This document shows, in pieces, positions 59,949 to 64,000 of a stretch of DNA of 64,000 nt; the first letter of the stretch is position 1, and the number at the start of each line of letters is the position of its first letter. The notes beneath the pieces were generated by a model. The model had not been told where the DNA came from, did no database searches, and saw only the letters and a program-made list of their open reading frames with translations. The stretch comes from Delphinapterus leucas (Eukaryota; Chordata; Mammalia; Artiodactyla; Monodontidae): the NCBI RefSeq assembly GCF_002288925.2, contig NW_022098031.1, positions 10,445,251-10,509,250 on the forward strand, read 5' to 3'. A program made the position numbers and the translations under genes.

Positions 59949-60249
59949 GTAAGTATACAATGCTAACTATTGTTATTAAAATATTATAGAACTCACAATA
60001 CTTACTTACCTAGAAAGGATCTAAAATAAGTCTGGAAGTCCAAAAGTAGATACATCAGGACAGAATAAAAGGCCAACTTGCATTTAGCGGGGAGTCGGTG
60101 AGGTGGCAAAAATAGGAAGAAACTCAGAAAATCATGTTTTTTCCCCAACTGGCAATTTTTCAAATAGAAGCCAAATCCCATTTCGGGTGGTACCTTTTAT
60201 GATAAAAAATGGAACAAACCTTATTAATAAGAATAAATAAACAATCTGG

Positions 60250-60500
60250 GGTGGTGGGATGAACTGGGAGATTGGGATTAACATATATACACTACTATGT
60301 ATAACATAGATAACTAGTAAGAACCTACTGTATAGCACAGGGAACTCTACTCAATGCTCTGTGGTGTCCTAAATGGGAAGGAAATCCAAAAAGGAGGGGA
60401 TATATACATACATAGAGCTGATTCATTTTGCTGTACAGCAGAAACTAACACAACATTGTAAAGCAACTATATTCCAATAAAAATTTAAAAACACAAAAAT
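60250..60500 (+). mobile_element. 5'-truncated L1 3' end, sense
   Basis: gatgaactgggagattggga, ctgtatagcacagggaactc and attccaataaaaatttaaaa match the L1 3' UTR. Possible duplication acaatctgg (60241-60249) / acaatatgg (60501-60509). Confidence 0.85.
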
Positions 60501-61319
60501 ACAATATGGCCACAGTTCTTCCAAGCTTCATGGAATACCAGTTTAACATCTGTTCCGTGACCCATAACTTCTATTAAAAATTGATTGCGACACAAGTTCC
60601 TTAGAATTCACTACAAATAAAATTTGATCCACAAAGTTTACCACTATATTAAGTGATACATATTTTGCAGCCCGCTCATAAGCAAACGATGTTGAGTTTT
60701 CCAATCAATGCAAGTAAAATTCCAGATTTTAATTTTATTTAGATGCATGTTTTCTAAGGCTTTTCTTCCTCTAAGGACTAGTTTGAGGCTGAGTGAGTTT
60801 ATGTGAATGAACTAAATGAGTAAGTATCTGATTTATTTGGCCAGATTATGACTCTTCCTCTTTGATGTGACTTTAAGAATGTCAAGATTCATCTAGTTTG
60901 CTTAGTGGGTCTAACGCCAGCCATAGTAGTCATTCCGTATAGAGCTACTCCTGAGAGAAGGTAGTCATCTATTCTGTAATAAAAACTGGCTTTGTAGTTG
61001 TTTCATCTTTAGGACATAATAAAGGGCATGGTTTTCAGTTCATAAAACTCTAGGATTAAAAACCCCCTGCTCCATAGGTTATCACCAAAGTACTCAGCAC
61101 TTTGAGTGAGGGGCTCATGCTTTTCTTGAGTATCTTTCCTCCTACCGAGGACATGAATAGAACTGGGAAGACCTCAACTCACTATGAATCTTTGCCCTAA
61201 AAGACCCTTTATTTTCCTGTTATTTACTGTGACATTTTCATTCTGTGAAAAAAAAGGGTTTTCCTTATAGTGAATCTATCAACAAACTGTTTTTATGCAA
61301 TCCCATAAATAAGCCACAT

Positions 61320-61407
61320 CTTGGATATATGTATAACAGATTCACTTTGCTATGCACCTGAAACTAACAATTTGTAAATTAACTATACTCCAATAAAAAA
61401 TTTTAAA
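61320..61407 (+). mobile_element. Very short L1 3' end, sense
   Basis: 88 bp ending ctccaataaaaaattttaa. Perfect duplication aagccacat at 61311-61319 and 61408-61416. Confidence 0.88.
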
Positions 61408-62205
61408 AAGCCACATATTTATAGAATAAAGTTATGAATTGTTCATTTCCAATTAGACTAACTCAGCACAAGTTGGCTTTAGTTACTAGCTCTAGGACAA
61501 AAACAGAAGGTAAGAAAGACTCTGGAAGCTGAAATGAATGGCTAAAATACATGCCAATTCGTGATTACGTAAATGTTATTCTTTTCCCTCTCTACCATAT
61601 ATAATAAAAGCATTTCTCAGTAGCAATAGTCTTTAGTTAGTTTAGTATTTGTCATTATTTTCCTGATCATTTCCTCCACCAAAAAGATAAATCTAGCTGA
61701 AGATTCAGACTCATGGACAAAACCAGGTAAAATCAAAGCTTTTTAAAGAAGCAATAACTTATATATACACTTAGATCAGCTGCAAGGAAAATGGAATAAA
61801 TTGAGAAAAAAATTCCACTTATAAATAATCTTGACACAGAATCAGGATATTAAGTACAGACTTGAGACAAAGATAAACAGTCAACTCTTTACCTTTGCGC
61901 TCCATGAAAACGATGGGGACAGAAATCAGTCTATTGCTTCTGACTTACATCTTCAGATAAAGGAACTGTCTTTATTTCACTTTGTAATTCTCAGCAACAG
62001 CATTAACAACTGCGGTCCGTATCAGTAGGCACTTGGTAACTCATTCACCGAGCAGGACTGAAGCTGTTTCTAGCCTGGGGAGACCTGGCAGGTTGTTACG
62101 TGTGTTTCATAAAGGCTGCATTTTAGTGGTGGATATCAGTGTTTTTCACTGTTGGCACCACAAAACATCTGAAATCACTCAGATAACTTTCTTGTTTCCT
62201 CTCAG

Positions 62206-62448
62206 GTTACAGTCCCTGGACACAATTCACATCTCACAGAGGTGACTATTCCCCCAAAATCCCAGAACTTCAGTGCTCTTAAAAAGGATATTTTACTTCC
62301 ATTCACAGGGCAATTGGATCATATCCCAGAATCAGATCCTTTATGTCCTATAATTCCTCTTTACAGAGATTTGCAAGGCCACTCAGCTGCAACAAAGCCC
62401 AGTCTGTTCTTATTTTTAGTGACTCTTTTTCACATATTGTTCAAATAA
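62206..62448 (+). CDS. CPM: CPM terminal coding exon, residues 364-443 and stop (GPI signal)
   Basis: Starts after a ttcctctcag acceptor with [20 protein letters not shown] and ends with [20 protein letters not shown], then Phe-Lys and TAA. Asn384-Phe-Ser is a sequon. Ser423 (mature Ser406, the reported GPI attachment residue of human CPM) is followed by two small residues, a short polar spacer and a hydrophobic tail, which is a complete GPI-anchor signal. The enzyme should therefore sit on the outer leaflet of the plasma membrane. The summed exons give 390 codons, equal to residues 54-443 of the human length, so there are no net indels. Confidence 0.96.
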   Translation, partial: VTVPGHNSHLTEVTIPPKSQNFSALKKDILLPFTGQLDHIPESDPLCPIIPLYRDLQGHSAATKPSLFLFLVTLFHILFK

Positions 62449-62449
62449 A
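62444..62449 (+). promoter_or_regulatory. AATAAA hexamer overlapping the CPM stop codon
   Basis: The last codon AAA, stop TAA and next base A form AATAAA. This is the consensus polyadenylation signal sequence; whether it is used is unknown. If used, the 3' UTR would be only about 15-40 nt. Confidence 0.4.
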
Positions 62450-64000
62450 GCAGAATGTGAAACTCAACCCCCATCACCACCCGGAATCAGGGCTTACTCA
62501 CGCCAGGTTACTGCAACTCTAACTCCCTCTGTGGGACCTTGACTGGATAAACTCCACGGTCCTTCCCTAAGAAGAGAAATGTTTCCAAATCCTGCAACAA
62601 GCAAAGTATGGTGATAATGAAAGGAATGATTTAGTCTTAATGATGGAAGACACCTACCCATCAAGTACTGCTCACTTACACTTAATCTTGAAGTAGTCTT
62701 AGAAATTTGTAAGAAGTTAAACTTGAGAAGCATGAAAGAAGTTCCTGCAAGAAAAAAAGGAGGTAATTTTGTATACAGAGAGCCATTTGAATATAAGCAA
62801 TGAAGATGAACATTTATTGATCACCTACTATATACAAGACCTTGCCATGTGTACTATATGTGAAGAGATAGTGCCATGTATAATTCTCAGTGCAGGGAAA
62901 AATGATGATAGGACTGGGAATACTAAGTTTTGCCAACGTTCTAAGGAAATATGAGAGAAAACAGGCAACCACGTCTCAGTGGCCCAAGAAAATATGGGCC
63001 TGATGGGATGACAAATTTGTCTACTGAGCCCCAAAATAATAGGTCAATTAAGGTAAGGGTCCCTGCCTTTCTGCAACCAGATGCCACAGTCTTCTCTTAT
63101 GCTGATGACCTCCAAATGCCTGAGCTTCAGACTCAGGTCTGACTGCCCACTGGACACATCTACCTGGATGTGACCCATAGATACCTCAAACTCATCATGT
63201 TGAAAAATTGAACATACTTCTCTCCCCAGAGCTGCTCTTCCTCCTGCATTCTGTCTCAGTTACTGATAGCACCAAACTAGAAACCTGGGAGTCACCCTTG
63301 ATACCTCCTCCTCCTCCTCCATCCCATCTATCCAGTCAGTCACTAAAGATTGATGTTATTTGTATGTGTTGATTGATTCTACCCTCTCTTCATGGCTACT
63401 AACACCACCAGGTTTAGGCCATCATAGCTCACCTGTACCACGGCAACAACTCTACTGGTCTCTTGCTTCCAGCTTTCTCCTCTTCAAATCCAACCTCCAC
63501 ACAGCACTGGGGAAAGGGGTCTATTTAAAACAAAAATCAGCAATCAACTGCTTGTAGTTCCTACACACATAACACGCTGTGTGTCCCCTGTGTCTGCAAT
63601 GACATTCTGACCCACTACATTTTCTTTCCCACTCCTCCTTTAAAACCCAGTTCAGGTTGTTTAATGGGTACAGAGTTTCTGTTTGTCATGATGAGAAAGT
63701 TCTGGAAATAGATAGTGATGATGGTTGTACAACATTTAATGCCACTGAATTGTATACTCAAAACTGGTTAAAATTGTAAATTTTATGTTATGTATATTAT
63801 AACACAATAAAAAAAGAGGATAATGACTATTAAATATTAAAATAATGCTTCATTAGGTGCTTCATAATAATGTACTCTAGAAAGTGAAGGCTCCAAGGCA
63901 TACATGCTGTGTAAATTACATATCTTACTTAGGTGAAACTCCAACAGAAACAAAGACTAGTCTGTTAAAGAGTAAACAAGTAAAATATAAAGATCAATGA
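62449..64000 (+). other. CPM: CPM 3' UTR and downstream sequence
   Basis: Non-coding sequence after the stop. The transcript end cannot be placed from sequence alone. An AATAAA overlaps the stop codon (62444-62449), and another lies in an L1-derived 3' end near 63804-63811. A short CCT run sits near 63308-63322. The remainder holds no gene that I can support. Confidence 0.6.
63655..63815 (+). mobile_element. Old L1 3' end, sense
   Basis: aatgggtacagagtttctgt, taatgccactgaattgtata and taacacaataaaaaa match the L1M 3' terminus. Provides an AATAAA downstream of CPM. Confidence 0.8.

Larger units (their letters stand above)
59949..62205. other. CPM intron between residues 363 and 364
   Basis: 2.26-kb phase-0 intron with two L1 3' ends in sense orientation. 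60510-61310 and 61420-62190 are unrecognised. Confidence 0.7.

Noticed and set aside
63000..63560. Additional coding exon after the CPM stop
   Set aside because: Short frames only, with no splice-site pair or family match; the CPM frame already ends with a complete GPI signal and stop.

Overview
This is nuclear DNA from a mammal, almost certainly a cetacean (whale or dolphin). The genic content is the 3' two-thirds of one gene, CPM (carboxypeptidase M), on the + strand. Seven coding exons (19844-62448) splice with GT-AG boundaries and compatible phases into 390 codons, which correspond to precursor residues 54-443 of a 443-residue protein. The first coding exon(s), with the signal peptide, and the promoter lie upstream of base 1. 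The Cetacea call rests on twelve CHR-type tRNA-derived SINEs with the head gggcttccctggtggcgcag, in a short (~200 bp) and a long (~320 bp) form. No Bov-tA, BovA or BovB repeats, which a ruminant would carry, were noticed.

Layout: 1-19843 is a 5' intron holding SINEs, one nearly complete antisense L1 (8569-14331) and older MIR, MER5 and L1M debris. Exons lie at 19844-19941, 29516-29688, 31075-31259, 31956-32126, 35645-35797, 59800-59948 and 62206-62448 (stop). The intron between residues 313 and 315 is 24 kb and about two thirds of it is L1. A full-length antisense L1 (41421-44601 plus 53763-56945) was split by a 9.16-kb insertion (44602-53762). That insertion is itself a full-length antisense L1 plus 3.3 kb of what looks like 3'-transduced flank. 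After it comes an ancient sense L1 (57056-59660) with a tandemly repeated 5' part and an internal deletion. The last 1.5 kb is 3' UTR/downstream sequence with another L1 3' end.

How it works: the exons encode a membrane-tethered M14 metallocarboxypeptidase that removes C-terminal Arg/Lys from peptides. All expected zinc, substrate and catalytic residues can be read from the sequence, and the C-terminal GPI signal is intact. The other long open frames are L1 ORF1/ORF2 remnants, SINE read-through or chance. No CRISPR, operon or unknown multi-gene system is present. The most interesting signals are the nested L1 with probable 3' transduction, a changed set of N-glycosylation sites and a substitution cluster in CPM, a weak donor site before the 24-kb intron, and a ~370-bp tandem array in an old L1 5' region.
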